Counted from the first letter of the stretch, positions 42,994 through 51,944 are shown. The stretch: 64,000 nucleotides of DNA from Terracoccus sp. 273MFTsu3.1 (GCF_000383675.1 NZ_KB911821.1:372001-436000), one strand, 5' to 3'. The notes: a model not told the origin generated them from the letters alone. A program made the numbers and translations.

Positions 42994-43239
42994 CCCTCGA
43001 CGGTGACACCGCGGCGTCCACGGCGCCATCCATTTACGTCCGCCGTCCGTTCCCCGCGTCCGTATGCCGCCTGCTCCCCACGCGTCCCCGCGCGCCCCGC
43101 GAGCGGCCCCCTCGACACAGCAAGCACGATCGCGTGCTCTCCGCACGCACGAGCCTGACCGACGACGCGCACTTCGTGTGTTCCGAGGCCCTGTGGACAG
43201 CGCGCTCGATGCTCCTCTACCGGTCGGCAGGCTGGCGTC

Positions 43240-44136
43240 GTGGATCTGGTGGTGGACGCGCTGTGGCGACTCGGTGGCGTCGCGACGCGCGCCGAGCTGC
43301 GCTCCTTCGTCTCGAAGGGGCGGCTCCGGCGAGCGGTGGCGGAGGGGCGTGTCCTGCGCCCGCGCCCGGGGCGATACCTGCTTCGCGACGTCGACGCGGC
43401 CACGGCTGTCGCGCACGAGCTGAGTGCCGTCGTCTCGCACCGCTCCGCAGCGCTCGCGCACGGCTGGAAGGTCAAGACGGTGCCGCCGACGCCGGAGATC
43501 ACCGTGCCCCGTGGGCGCAAGATCGCGGCCGAGATCCGGCCGCGGGCGCGGATCTGGTCCTCCCTCATCGACCCTCGGGACGCGGCCGCGGGCGTCACGT
43601 CACCGGTTCGCACCGTGGTGGACTGCGCCCGTCATCTCCCCTTCGACGAGGCTCTCGCCATCGCCGACTCGGCGCTTCGGTCCCGTCGGGTGGCGGCCGG
43701 CGACCTCGCGACTGCGGCGCGGCAGGTCCGCGGCCCCGGACGACCGCGCGTGCTGCGCGTTCTCGCACACGCGTCGGGCAAGGCGGCCAACCCCTTCGAG
43801 TCCGTGCTGCGTGCCATCGCGCTCGACGTACCGGGCCTCGACCTCCGCCCCCAGGTCGGCATCGCCGTGGCCGGCGGTGAGCGGGTCACCCCGGATCTCG
43901 TCGACGTGGCCCTGGGAATCGTCGTCGAGGCGGACAGCCACGAGTTCCACACCGGCAGAGAACAGCTCGTCGTCGACTGCTGGCGATACGACGAGCTGAC
44001 ACTGGCCGACTGGGACGTCTACCGGTTCACCTACGAGCAGGTGATGCGGCGTCAGGGGTGGGTCGCCTCCGTGCTCCTCCGCGCCGAGGCGAAGGCCCGC
44101 GCGACACAGCAGCTCCACGCAGCTCTCAGGTCCTGA
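43240..44136 (+). CDS. AbiEi-like / DUF559 (Vsr-fold nuclease-like) protein
   Basis: A 298-aa protein. The N-terminus (LWRLGGVATRAELRSFVSKG, RVLRPRPGRYLL) is the winged-helix found in AbiEi antitoxins; the C-terminus is a DUF559 domain of the Vsr/PD-(D/E)xK fold, with candidate catalytic residues in PFESVLRAI, TPDLVDVALGIVVEADSHEF and YDELTLADWDVYRFTYEQV. No AbiEii toxin partner lies next to it. These proteins are common, often multi-copy, in actinobacteria, with no proven role. The GTG at 43240 is the first plausible start; the 246 bp upstream hold no gene. Confidence 0.75.
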   Translation: MDLVVDALWRLGGVATRAELRSFVSKGRLRRAVAEGRVLRPRPGRYLLRDVDAATAVAHELSAVVSHRSAALAHGWKVKTVPPTPEITVPRGRKIAAEIRPRARIWSSLIDPRDAAAGVTSPVRTVVDCARHLPFDEALAIADSALRSRRVAAGDLATAARQVRGPGRPRVLRVLAHASGKAANPFESVLRAIALDVPGLDLRPQVGIAVAGGERVTPDLVDVALGIVVEADSHEFHTGREQLVVDCWRYDELTLADWDVYRFTYEQVMRRQGWVASVLLRAEAKARATQQLHAALRS

Positions 44137-44201
44137 GCACGGGCTACACCGTCCGACCCGGCTTCATGTGTCGCGGTGAACACCGGGCCCGCGCCCGCCG
44201 C

Positions 44202-45167
44202 TCAGGGGCCGAGCTGCTCGACGAGACGGTCGGCGGCGGCATACGGGTCGGTGCGCCCGGCGATGACGTCACGCGCCAGCGCGGCGACACCCTCGTGACC
44301 ACCGACGTGCCCGAGCCGGGCGCGCAGCGTCGTCAACGCGATCGTCTCGATCTCGTCGGCGACGCGACGTTCGCGGCGCCGTGCCAGCTCCCCGTTCTCC
44401 TCGACGAACGCCCGGTGCTTGTCGAGCGCCTCCATGACCTCGTCGATGCCGACCTTCTGTGCCGCAACGGTCTTCACGACCGGGGGCCGCCACAGCCCGG
44501 GCTCGGTGCGGTCGCCGAGCGAGATCATGTGGCGCAGGTCGCGGACCGTCGCGTCGGCGCCGTCGCGGTCTGCCTTGTTGACGACGAAGACGTCGCCGAT
44601 CTCAAGGATGCCGGCCTTGGCCGCCTGGATGCCGTCGCCCATGCCGGGCGCGAGCAGCACGACCGACGTGTCGGCGAGCCCGGCGATCTCGACCTCGGAC
44701 TGACCCACCCCGACGGTCTCGACGAGCACCACGTCGCACCCGGCCGCGTCGAGCACCCGGATGGCCTGCGGCGTCGTGAACGACAGTCCGCCGAGGTGGC
44801 CGCGCGAGGCCATCGAACGGATGTAGACCTCGGGGTCGAGGGCGTGGTCCTGCATGCGGACGCGGTCGCCGAGGAGCGCCCCGCCAGAGAACGGCGAGCT
44901 CGGGTCGACCGCGAGCACGCCGACCCGCAGGCCGCGTTCGCGGAAGGCGCCGACGAGCGCCGTCGTCGTCGTCGACTTGCCGACGCCAGGCGAGCCGGTG
45001 AGACCGATGACCCACGCGTTGCCGGCATGCGGCGCGAGCGCCGCCATCACCTCGCGGAGGGACTCGTGCCCGTCCTCGACGAGGGAGATGAGGCGTGCGA
45101 CGGCGCGCGGCGAACCCGCCCTGGCCGACTCGACCAGGGCGGGGACGTCGACGGATCGGCGCGCCAC
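44202..45167 (-). CDS. meaB: MeaB/ArgK-family G-protein chaperone
   Basis: P-loop GTPase (321 aa) that protects and reloads B12-dependent acyl-CoA mutases. Walker A is GLTGSPGVGKSTTTTALV; Switch-like LVETVGVGQSEVEIAG; base specificity VVNKADRDGAD. It ends with helices typical of MeaB (ETIALTTLRARLGHVGG). In this window the client is probably Ecm, 14 kb away; methylmalonyl-CoA mutase could be outside. It follows the thiolase gene with a 20-base gap on the same strand, so they may be co-transcribed. GTG start; the ribosome site is not obvious. Confidence 0.93.
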   Translation of the reverse strand: MARRSVDVPALVESARAGSPRAVARLISLVEDGHESLREVMAALAPHAGNAWVIGLTGSPGVGKSTTTTALVGAFRERGLRVGVLAVDPSSPFSGGALLGDRVRMQDHALDPEVYIRSMASRGHLGGLSFTTPQAIRVLDAAGCDVVLVETVGVGQSEVEIAGLADTSVVLLAPGMGDGIQAAKAGILEIGDVFVVNKADRDGADATVRDLRHMISLGDRTEPGLWRPPVVKTVAAQKVGIDEVMEALDKHRAFVEENGELARRRERRVADEIETIALTTLRARLGHVGGHEGVAALARDVIAGRTDPYAAADRLVEQLGP

Positions 45168-45187
45168 GCGGTGCAGGACCCGGGCGA

Positions 45188-46393
45188 TCAGGCGGTCGCG
45201 GGCACGCGGACGATGAGGGCGTCACCCTGACCGCCGCCACCGCAGAGGGCAGCCGCGCCGACTCCGCCGCCGCGACGCTTCAGCTCGAGCGCGAGGTGCA
45301 GGGCGATGCGGGCACCGGACATGCCGATCGGGTGGCCGAGGGCGATGGCGCCGCCGTTGACGTTGACCTTGTCGACGTCGATGCCGAGCTCCTTGGCCGA
45401 CGCGAGGCCGACGGCCGCGAAGGCCTCGTTGATCTCGACGAGGTCGAGGTCCGCGGGCGTGATGCCCTCCTTCTCGCAGGCACGCGCGATGGCGCGAGCG
45501 GGCTGCTGCTGGAGGGTCGAGTCGGGCCCGGCCACCATGCCGTGCGCGCCGATCTCGGCGAGCCACGTGAGACCGAGCTCCTCGGCCTTCGCCTTGCTCA
45601 TGACGACGACCGCTGCGGCACCGTCGGAGATCTGCGACGCCGAGCCGGCCGTGATCGTGCCGTCCTTGCTGAACGCCGGGCGGAGACCGCCGAGCGACGC
45701 GGTCGTCGTGTCGGCGCGGATGCCCTCGTCGGTCTTGAAGACGACCGGGTCGCCCTTGCGCTGCGGGATGCTCACCGGGACGACCTCGTCGTCGAAGAGG
45801 CCGTCCTTCCACGCCTTGGCGGCGAGCTGGTGACTGCGCGCCGAGAACTCGTCCTGCTCCTCGCGCGTGAAGGCCTGCTCGCCCGTGTTGGCCTGCTCGG
45901 TCAGCAGGCCCATCGCCTGGTCGGTGAAGGCGTCCCAGAGGCCGTCGAAGGCCATGTGGTCGCGCATCGTGACGTCGCCGTACTTGTAGCCCTCGCGCGA
46001 CTTCGTCATGAGGTGCGGCGCGTTGGTCATCGACTCCTGGCCTCCGGCGACGACGACGTCGCACTCGCCGGCGCGGATGAGCTGGTCGGCCATGGCGATG
46101 GCGTTGATGCCCGAGAGACAGACCTTGTTGATGGTCAGGGCCGGGACGGTCATCGGGATGCCGGCGGCGTGCGCGGCCTGGCGGGCGGGGATCTGGCCGG
46201 CACCGGCCTGCAGCACCTGGCCCATGATGACGTAGTCGACCTGCTCCGGGGCGACGCCCGCCTTCTCGAGAGCGCCCTTGATGGCGACGCCACCGAGGTC
46301 GGACCCGGAGAAGTCCTTGAGCGAGCCGAGCAGCCGACCCATGGGGGTGCGGGCGCCCGCGACGATCACGGAGGTGGGACGGTCAGCAGTCAT
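45188..46393 (-). CDS. Acetyl-CoA C-acetyltransferase (thiolase)
   Basis: Condenses two acetyl-CoA to acetoacetyl-CoA, or the reverse (401 aa). The nucleophile Cys is in [30 protein letters not shown]; the His is in [18 protein letters not shown]; the second Cys is in [14 protein letters not shown]. This is the PhaA/AtoB type and would start the ethylmalonyl-CoA pathway. GAGGC lies about nine bases before the ATG at 46393; an in-frame ATG at 46417 is an alternative. It is divergent from the epimerase gene across a perfect palindrome. Confidence 0.94.
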   Translation of the reverse strand: MTADRPTSVIVAGARTPMGRLLGSLKDFSGSDLGGVAIKGALEKAGVAPEQVDYVIMGQVLQAGAGQIPARQAAHAAGIPMTVPALTINKVCLSGINAIAMADQLIRAGECDVVVAGGQESMTNAPHLMTKSREGYKYGDVTMRDHMAFDGLWDAFTDQAMGLLTEQANTGEQAFTREEQDEFSARSHQLAAKAWKDGLFDDEVVPVSIPQRKGDPVVFKTDEGIRADTTTASLGGLRPAFSKDGTITAGSASQISDGAAAVVVMSKAKAEELGLTWLAEIGAHGMVAGPDSTLQQQPARAIARACEKEGITPADLDLVEINEAFAAVGLASAKELGIDVDKVNVNGGAIALGHPIGMSGARIALHLALELKRRGGGVGAAALCGGGGQGDALIVRVPATA

Positions 46394-46483
46394 GGGTGAA
46401 GCCTCTTCCGACGTCATTGGGGATGTCGCCGTCAACTCTAGTCGCGCCTCCGCGGGGCCCCTGACGAGCATGACCAAGCGCAC

Positions 46484-46508
46484 ACGGCATACGGCAGCCG
46501 TATGCCGT
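46484..46508. promoter_or_regulatory. 25-bp palindrome between the thiolase and epimerase genes
   Basis: ACGGCATACGGC-A-GCCGTATGCCGT: 12-bp perfect arms (46484-46495 and 46497-46508) around one base. It lies in the divergent promoter region, ending 10 bases before the epimerase -10 (TACGTT, 46519-46524). It could be an operator, or an intergenic repeat of the GTATGCC family. Confidence 0.6.
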
Positions 46509-46530
46509 CACGCCGCCCTACGTTGGGACC

Positions 46531-46974
46531 ATGAGCGCGACTCCCGACCCCCTCTTCACCCACATCGACCACGTCGGCATCGCTGTCCCCGACCTCGACG
46601 CGGCCATCGCGTTCTACGAGGGGACGTACGGGATGCGGATGCTCCACGAGGAGACGAACACGGAGCAGGGAGTCCGTGAGGCGATGATGGGCGTCGGCGA
46701 CTCGGGCTCGTGCATCCAGCTGCTCGCGCCCCTCTCCCCCGAGTCGACGATCGCGAAGTTCCTCGACCGCAGCGGGCCGGGCATCCAGCAGCTCGCCTAC
46801 CGGGTCACCGACATCGACGCCGTGTGCGCGACCCTCCGCGAGCGCGGGCTCCGGCTGCTCTACGACACCCCGAAGCGCGGCACGAGCGACAGCCGCGTCA
46901 ACTTCATCCACCCCAAGGACGCCGGCGGCGTCCTCGTCGAGCTCGTCGAGCCGTCAGGCCACGCCGGGCACTGA
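46531..46974 (+). CDS. Methylmalonyl-/ethylmalonyl-CoA epimerase
   Basis: Small VOC-fold metalloenzyme (147 aa) that epimerises the alpha carbon of methylmalonyl-CoA or ethylmalonyl-CoA. It starts MSATPDPLFTHIDHVGIAVP with the first metal His, then QLLAPLSPESTIAKFLDRSG, PGIQQLAYRVTDIDAVCATL and FIHPKDAGGVLVELVEPSG. The ATG at 46531 is six bases after TACGTT (46519-46524), so it is probably leaderless. It is divergent from thiolase. It connects the Ccr product to Ecm. Its 3' end overlaps the GH15-like gene by 21 bp. Confidence 0.93.
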   Translation: MSATPDPLFTHIDHVGIAVPDLDAAIAFYEGTYGMRMLHEETNTEQGVREAMMGVGDSGSCIQLLAPLSPESTIAKFLDRSGPGIQQLAYRVTDIDAVCATLRERGLRLLYDTPKRGTSDSRVNFIHPKDAGGVLVELVEPSGHAGH

Positions 46975-48216
46975 GGCCCCGGCCACACCCGAACGCTGCG
47001 TCGCCAGCTCGGCCTCGGTGAGGACGACGAGCGCGGCCGTCCAGGCGAGGGGTGCCGGTCCGGCAGGGCTCCCGTCCGGCAGGACCTTCTCCGGCAGGCT
47101 CCCCCACGACGTGCAGTGCGCGTCGAGCCACGTCAGCCAGCGCTCGGCGACGAGGGCGTGGCCGGAGGCCGCGGCGGTGTAGGCGACCATCGCGGTCTCG
47201 GGCGTCCACGAGACGCCGTCGCCCTTCCAGTCGACACCCGGGGCGAGGCCGCCCGCGGCGCGCAGGGCGAGCACGGGGTAGTGCTCCCAGGCACGCTCCG
47301 CGGCCACGTCGCCCACGTCGCCCGCGGCGGCGAAAGGTGGCATGAGCATGGTGACGCCCGCGTCGAGCCCTCCGGACCGCCCGTGGCGCTCGTAGCCCGG
47401 GCCGAACTCCGCCCGGATCAGGGACCGCAGCCCCCGAGCCGCCCGCCTGGCCAGCTGCTCCCGGCCGGCGTCGCCCTCGGCCGCGAGGGTCCCGGCAGCC
47501 GCCTCGAGGCCGGCAGCGAGCGGGGCCGCCGTCCCGAGGGTGACTCGCCGCTCCGGCACCTCCCAGTAGTCGGGCGACACCTCGGGCAGCCGCGTGCCCG
47601 TCGCCGTCTGCGCCAGGACGAAACGGAAGGCCCGGTCGCGCAGCCCGCGCAGCCCAACCGGCAGGACCCGACCGGGGCTGGCCGTCCTGACCTGCTCGAG
47701 GGACCAGAGCACCCATCCCGCGCCGTCGCTCTGTCGAGGACGGTCGTCCGGCGGACCGGTCCCGTCGAGCCGGTAGCGCGCCTCGAAGCCGCCCTCGGGC
47801 CGCTGGACGCGTGCGAGGAAGCCCAGGACGCGCTCGGCATCGGCCACGTGCCCGGTCTCGGCGTAGGCCACGGCGACGAAGGCGGAGTCCCGCGGCCACG
47901 CGTACGCCCACGGGGCGTCGGGGCCGGCAGCGACGGCCCCGTTCGGCCGGGTCAGCGCGTGCAGGTCCTGCAGGGCCTGGGCCGCGACCTGTCTGCGCGC
48001 CCCGGCGGCCGGGACCGTGCCGTCGACGAGCCAGAGGGCTTCGGCGAGCGGCTCCACGAGCCGGTCGCCGAGCGAGGACGATGCCAGGACGGAGGTCGCG
48101 CGCCAGCCCGCGTCGTTGCGCAGGACCGGGAGCGGATCGTCCGCGACGAGGAGCGGGACGAGTCCGGCACCGGCCACCACGACCGCAGCCAGTGCGCCCA
48201 CCACGGCACGCCGCAC
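46954..48216 (-). CDS. Exported glucoamylase-like (GH15-type) protein
   Basis: A 420-aa (alpha/alpha)6-barrel protein resembling the catalytic part of GH15 glucoamylases. WAYAWPRDSAFVAVAYAETG, RVQRPEGGFEARYRLDGTGP and a GSLPEKVLPDGSPAGPAPLA end match; LPEK may carry a catalytic Glu. GTG at 48216 follows GGAGG with five bases between and gives a signal-anchor (VRRAVVGALAAVVVAGAGLV); an upstream frame extends into the divergent deacetylase start and is rejected. The substrate is probably an alpha-glucan or oligosaccharide. It overlaps the epimerase 3' end by 21 bp. Confidence 0.78.
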   Translation of the reverse strand: MRRAVVGALAAVVVAGAGLVPLLVADDPLPVLRNDAGWRATSVLASSSLGDRLVEPLAEALWLVDGTVPAAGARRQVAAQALQDLHALTRPNGAVAAGPDAPWAYAWPRDSAFVAVAYAETGHVADAERVLGFLARVQRPEGGFEARYRLDGTGPPDDRPRQSDGAGWVLWSLEQVRTASPGRVLPVGLRGLRDRAFRFVLAQTATGTRLPEVSPDYWEVPERRVTLGTAAPLAAGLEAAAGTLAAEGDAGREQLARRAARGLRSLIRAEFGPGYERHGRSGGLDAGVTMLMPPFAAAGDVGDVAAERAWEHYPVLALRAAGGLAPGVDWKGDGVSWTPETAMVAYTAAASGHALVAERWLTWLDAHCTSWGSLPEKVLPDGSPAGPAPLAWTAALVVLTEAELATQRSGVAGASVPGVA

Positions 48217-48328
48217 GTCCACCTCCCTCCACCCGCGGTCGACCTCCCCGCCGACCGGCCGCCAGTGTGGCACGCGTGGTGCCGACTCGCCCGAGGATCG
48301 TGGCGGGCTGCCCGTAGCATCGGCTGAC

Positions 48329-49144
48329 ATGGAGGTCACACGCCGTCAGGCCCTGACCGCGGCGGCCGGCGCAGCCGTCGGAGCGGCCGGGGCCGTCGGA
48401 GCGGTGCGACTCGTGGAGCGGCTCGACGAGAACACCCCGCTGCCCTTCTACGGCAGCCCGGTCAGCGCCGTCCGTCCCGACCGGTCCACCCCCTCTGCGG
48501 CAGCCACGTCGGTCGTCTGGGCAGGCGCGGGCCCTGAGCGCCGCGTCGCGCTGACCTTCGACGACGGTCCGCACCCGGACTGGACCCCACGGGTGCTGGC
48601 CGCGCTCGGGGCGGAGGACGTGCCTGCCACGTTCTTCTGCCTCGGGCGCAACGTGCGCGACCACGGCGCCCTGCACCGCGACAGCATCGGTCGGCACGAG
48701 CTCGCGAACCACACCTTCGAGCACCCCGACCTCGGTCGACTCGACTGGTCCCGGTGCAGGGACGAGATCATGAGGACGACCCGGCTCATGGCGGAGACGT
48801 ACGGCGTGGCACCGACCCTCTTCCGGCCGCCCTACGGACACGTCGGCGGGGCGTCACTCCTCTCGGCCGCCGAGTCGGACCTCACGACGGTCCTGTGGTC
48901 TGCCCAGGCACGCGAGGACCTCGTGGCAAGCCATCCGGACGGCATCGTCGACGACATCGCGTCGCAGGTGCGTCCCGGCTCGATCATCCTCGCCCACGAC
49001 ACGGGCTCGGACGACCGGCTCATCACCATCGACCGGCTCGTCGCGATCATCCGCAGGCTCCGCGGGGACGGCTACACCTTCGCGACCGTCTCGGACCTCC
49101 TGGCGACGAGCAGCGCCCAGGCGACCACGGCCAGCCACGGATAG
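48329..49144 (+). CDS. Polysaccharide deacetylase (NodB family), Tat-type signal
   Basis: A 271-aa exported metal-dependent deacetylase. MEVTRRQALTAAAGAAVGAA is a twin-arginine-like signal. Catalytic motifs are VALTFDDGPHPDWTPRVLAA, the metal-binding HTFEHPDLGRLDW, RPPYGHVGG and PGSIILAHDTGSD. Peptidoglycan or another acetylated glycan may be the substrate. The ATG at 48329 is eight bases after TAGCAT (48315-48320). It is divergent from the GH15-like gene. Its tail overlaps the DUF998-like gene by 73 bp. Confidence 0.88.
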   Translation: MEVTRRQALTAAAGAAVGAAGAVGAVRLVERLDENTPLPFYGSPVSAVRPDRSTPSAAATSVVWAGAGPERRVALTFDDGPHPDWTPRVLAALGAEDVPATFFCLGRNVRDHGALHRDSIGRHELANHTFEHPDLGRLDWSRCRDEIMRTTRLMAETYGVAPTLFRPPYGHVGGASLLSAAESDLTTVLWSAQAREDLVASHPDGIVDDIASQVRPGSIILAHDTGSDDRLITIDRLVAIIRRLRGDGYTFATVSDLLATSSAQATTASHG

Positions 49145-49725
49145 GTCGGCCACAGCGCGAGGCGCTCGAGGGCACCGACCCACGTCGGGTCCCCGAGACG
49201 CAGCCCGAACGCGGCGGCCGCGGCCACCATGAGACCGCCGAGCACGAGGCCCGACACGGCGACGCCCCGTGAGACGACGCGTGACCTCCGCAGCGCCTCT
49301 GCCGTGGTGAGGACGGCGAGCGGCTGGAGGAGGAAGACCGGAAGCGCCACGACCGCGTGCCACCCAGGGTGCTGGTCGACGGGCACGAGGCCGACGGCGG
49401 CGGCGAAGAGCGCGGACACGACCCACAGGCAGACGGCGGCGAGCACCCATCCGTCGGTGCCGAGACGCGGTCGCAGCAGCACGGCGCCCGCTGCCCGCAG
49501 GAGGCCGAAGACGACGAACGCGACGTCGAGCGCGACATGGCCCGAGGAGCAGACGTCGACCGTCGCCCCCGCGTGGCCGGGTGCACACGTCAGCATCCCG
49601 AGCGCGCTGATCGTGTCGTCGCGCAGGCTGTAGGCCGCCGAGGCGGCGGCCGCGACGAGGAGCTCGACGAGCAGGTAGACCGGCTGGACGAGCCAGCAGC
49701 CGAGACCCGCTGTCATCCGTCGCAC
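49072..49725 (-). CDS. DUF998-like membrane protein
   Basis: A 217-aa integral membrane protein with about six hydrophobic segments (LVQPVYLLVELLVAAAASAA, HVALDVAFVVFGLLRAAGAV, WVLAAVCLWVVSALFAAAVG, VVALPVFLLQPLAVLTTAEA, SGLVLGGLMVAAAAAFGL). SLRDDTISALG and CSSGH near the first loop are DUF998 marks. The function is unknown. The GTG at 49725 is six bases from TACGGT (49737-49732). Its 3' end overlaps the deacetylase by 73 bp. Confidence 0.75.
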   Translation of the reverse strand: MRRMTAGLGCWLVQPVYLLVELLVAAAASAAYSLRDDTISALGMLTCAPGHAGATVDVCSSGHVALDVAFVVFGLLRAAGAVLLRPRLGTDGWVLAAVCLWVVSALFAAAVGLVPVDQHPGWHAVVALPVFLLQPLAVLTTAEALRRSRVVSRGVAVSGLVLGGLMVAAAAAFGLRLGDPTWVGALERLALWPTYPWLAVVAWALLVARRSETVAKV

Positions 49726-49812
49726 GCGCCGACCGTATCCCGCGGGCCCCCGCCCCAGAGCGACGGACCGCCACCACGCGCCCGTGGCGCCGTCACCCAC
49801 GCTCGGCGACGA

Positions 49813-49828
49813 CACGGCATACGACCTC
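49813..49828. repeat. Intergenic element CACGGCATACGACCTC
   Basis: Matches 15 of 16 bases of the element at 26331-26346. It lies in the gap between the DUF998-like gene and ccr and belongs to the GTATGCC family. Confidence 0.55.
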
Positions 49829-49870
49829 GTTGCGGTCCGTCGACGCGCCCGAAGCACGAGAGACGGGGTC

Positions 49871-49884
49871 GTGACCCAGGTCAC
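49871..49884. promoter_or_regulatory. CRP/GlxR-like site upstream of ccr
   Basis: GTGACCCAGGTCAC has the exact GTGA-N6-TCAC spacing of CRP/GlxR sites. It lies ~120 bases before the ccr start. A possible -10 (TACGTT) lies near 49931. cAMP-dependent control of ccr is inference. Confidence 0.45.
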
Positions 49885-50004
49885 CTGTGGTGGCCGTCTC
49901 AGAAGCGGCTACCCGCGGGTCACGTCTCGCTACGTTCGGGGACACACCGCACTGGATCGACTCTGTCTCGACCCACCAATGACGCTGCGACGTAAGGACC
50001 TTCA

Positions 50005-51345
50005 ATGCAGGCCATCCGCGACGCCATCCTCTCCGGCGACCGCACCCAGGAGACCTACGCGAACATCGAGATCCCCGCCACGTACCGCGGGGCGACCGTC
50101 CACAAGGACGAGGTCGGCATGTTCGAGGGACTCGCCACGCGCGACAAGGACCCGCGCAAGTCGCTGCACATCGACGAGGTACCCGTGCCAGAGCTCGCAC
50201 CGGGTGAGGCGCTCGTCGCCGTCATGGCCAGCGCGATCAACTACAACACCGTGTGGACCTCGATCTTCGAGCCCGTCTCGACCTTCGGCTTCCTCGAGCG
50301 CTACGGCCGCATGTCGGAGTTCTCCAAGCGCCACGACCTGCCGTACCACGTCGTCGGGTCCGACCTGTCCGGTGTCATCCTGCGCACCGGACCGGGCGTG
50401 ACGAAGTGGAAGCCCGGCACCGAGGTCGTCGCGCACTGCCTCTCGGTCGAGCTCGAGGACGCCGAGGGCCACAACGACACGATGCTCGACCCGCAGCAGC
50501 GCATCTGGGGCTTCGAGACGAACTTCGGCGGACTCGCCGAGCTCGCGATCGTCAAGGCCAACCAGCTGATGCCCAAGCCCGGCCACCTGACGTGGGAGGA
50601 GGCCGCCTCCCCGGGGCTCGTCAACAGCACCGCCTACCGCCAGCTCGTCTCCAAGAACGGCGCCGCCATGAAGCTCGGCGACCGCGTGCTCATCTGGGGC
50701 GCGTCGGGCGGCCTCGGCTCCTACGCCACGCAGATGGCCCTCGCCGGCGGCGCGACCCCGATCTGTGTGGTCTCCTCGCCCGAGAAGGCCGAGATCTGCC
50801 GCGCCATGGGCGCCGAGCTCATCATCGACCGCAACGCCGAGGACTACCGCTTCTGGAACGACGAGGGCACCGAGCAGAACCCGCGCGAGTGGCAGCGGCT
50901 CGGCAAGAAGATCCGCGAGCTGACCGGCGGCTACGACGTCGACATCGTCTTCGAGCACCCGGGCCGCGAGACGTTCGGCGCGAGCGTCTACGTGGCGCGC
51001 AAGGGCGGCACCATCGTCACCTGCGCGTCGACGTCGGGCTACATGCACGAGTACGACAACCGCTACCTCTGGATGAACCTCAAGCGCATCGTCAGCTCGC
51101 ACTTCGCCAACTACCGCGAGGCGTGGGAGGCCAACGAGCTCGTCAACCGAGGACTCATCCACCCGACGCTGAGCAAGACGTACACGCTCGACGAGGTGGG
51201 CCAGGCGGCACTCGACGTCCACCGGAACGCCCACCAGGGCAAGGTCGGCGTGCTGACGCTCTCCCCCGAGCCGGGCCTCGGCGTCACCGACCCCGAGAAG
51301 CGCGCCGGCTTCGAGTCGGCGATCAACCGCTTCGCCGACCAGTAG
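50005..51345 (+). CDS. ccr: Crotonyl-CoA carboxylase/reductase Ccr
   Basis: Reductively carboxylates crotonyl-CoA to ethylmalonyl-CoA with NADPH and CO2 (446 aa), the defining step of the ethylmalonyl-CoA pathway. An MDR-fold enzyme; NADPH loop LIWGASGGLGSYATQMALAG. The CO2-site residues known from Kitasatospora Ccr appear present: Asn in SAINYNTVWTSIFEP, Phe-Glu in RIWGFETNFGGLAE, His in RIVSSHFANYREAW. AAGGAC precedes the ATG at 50005. A CRP-like site lies upstream and a strong terminator follows. Confidence 0.97.
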   Translation: MQAIRDAILSGDRTQETYANIEIPATYRGATVHKDEVGMFEGLATRDKDPRKSLHIDEVPVPELAPGEALVAVMASAINYNTVWTSIFEPVSTFGFLERYGRMSEFSKRHDLPYHVVGSDLSGVILRTGPGVTKWKPGTEVVAHCLSVELEDAEGHNDTMLDPQQRIWGFETNFGGLAELAIVKANQLMPKPGHLTWEEAASPGLVNSTAYRQLVSKNGAAMKLGDRVLIWGASGGLGSYATQMALAGGATPICVVSSPEKAEICRAMGAELIIDRNAEDYRFWNDEGTEQNPREWQRLGKKIRELTGGYDVDIVFEHPGRETFGASVYVARKGGTIVTCASTSGYMHEYDNRYLWMNLKRIVSSHFANYREAWEANELVNRGLIHPTLSKTYTLDEVGQAALDVHRNAHQGKVGVLTLSPEPGLGVTDPEKRAGFESAINRFADQ

Positions 51346-51363
51346 CCGTCCGGCAACCTTCGC

Positions 51364-51402
51364 ACGAGGGCCGGCCCACCGTGAGGGTGGGCCGGCCCTC
51401 GT
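51364..51402. terminator. Bidirectional terminator after ccr, 17-bp stem
   Basis: The arms 51364-51380 and 51386-51402 are perfect complements around a five-base loop between the convergent ccr and SRPBCC genes. Confidence 0.88.
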
Positions 51403-51410
51403 CGGTCGCG

Positions 51411-51842
51411 TCAGCGGGACTCGAGCACCCGGGTCAGCTGCTCCTCGGTGTCGTTCGCGAGCTTCTCGAAGACGACCTTCATCGCAGGCGCGGCGAGGTT
51501 GGCGAGCCCGTGCATGTCGAGGTCCGCGTGGTAGGTGATCTCGCTGCCCTCACCGGCGGGCAGGACGGTGATCGTGTCGGTCGACGTCGCGCTGTCGTTG
51601 CGGCCGACGAGGACGATCCGCGAGTCGCTGAGCTCGGTCAGCTCGTAGTCGAGCTCGGTCGTCACGCCGGCGATCTTCGAGACGTTGTGCCACCGCGCGC
51701 CGACCGCGACCGGGCCGTCGCCCACCCGCGTGCACGACTCGGTGCCGGGATCCCACTCCTCGGCGTTCGCGAAGTCCTTGAGGTAGTCGATGACGACTGC
51801 GGGCGCGGGGTGGACGGTGAAGCTGCGGGTCACGCTGGGCAT
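51411..51842 (-). CDS. SRPBCC-family (polyketide cyclase/dehydrase-like) protein
   Basis: A 143-aa START-like fold protein. TRSFTVHPAPAVVIDYLKDF is the typical opening and HADLDMHGLANLAAPAMKVV, then NDTEEQLTRVLESR, the C-terminal helix. It would bind a small hydrophobic ligand; the ligand is unknown. GAGGAGC precedes the ATG at 51842. It is convergent with ccr. A GC-rich repeat region lies upstream. Confidence 0.78.
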   Translation of the reverse strand: MPSVTRSFTVHPAPAVVIDYLKDFANAEEWDPGTESCTRVGDGPVAVGARWHNVSKIAGVTTELDYELTELSDSRIVLVGRNDSATSTDTITVLPAGEGSEITYHADLDMHGLANLAAPAMKVVFEKLANDTEEQLTRVLESR

Positions 51843-51944
51843 GGTGCTCCTCGGGCTGGTCGGGTGTGTGAGCGACCCCGCCGCGGCGGGTGCCGTCGTG
51901 TTCTCGTTCACCTGTCCCGTACCCGTATGCCGTCCCGCGCGGGC

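Noticed and set aside
44137-44201. A terminator between the DUF559 gene and meaB
   Set aside because: Only a 5-bp stem (CGGTG-AA-CACCG) is visible; too weak to call.
46954-48339. A longer GH15-like protein starting at 48339
   Set aside because: It would cross the start of the divergent deacetylase gene; GTG 48216 has a perfect GGAGG and gives a signal segment.
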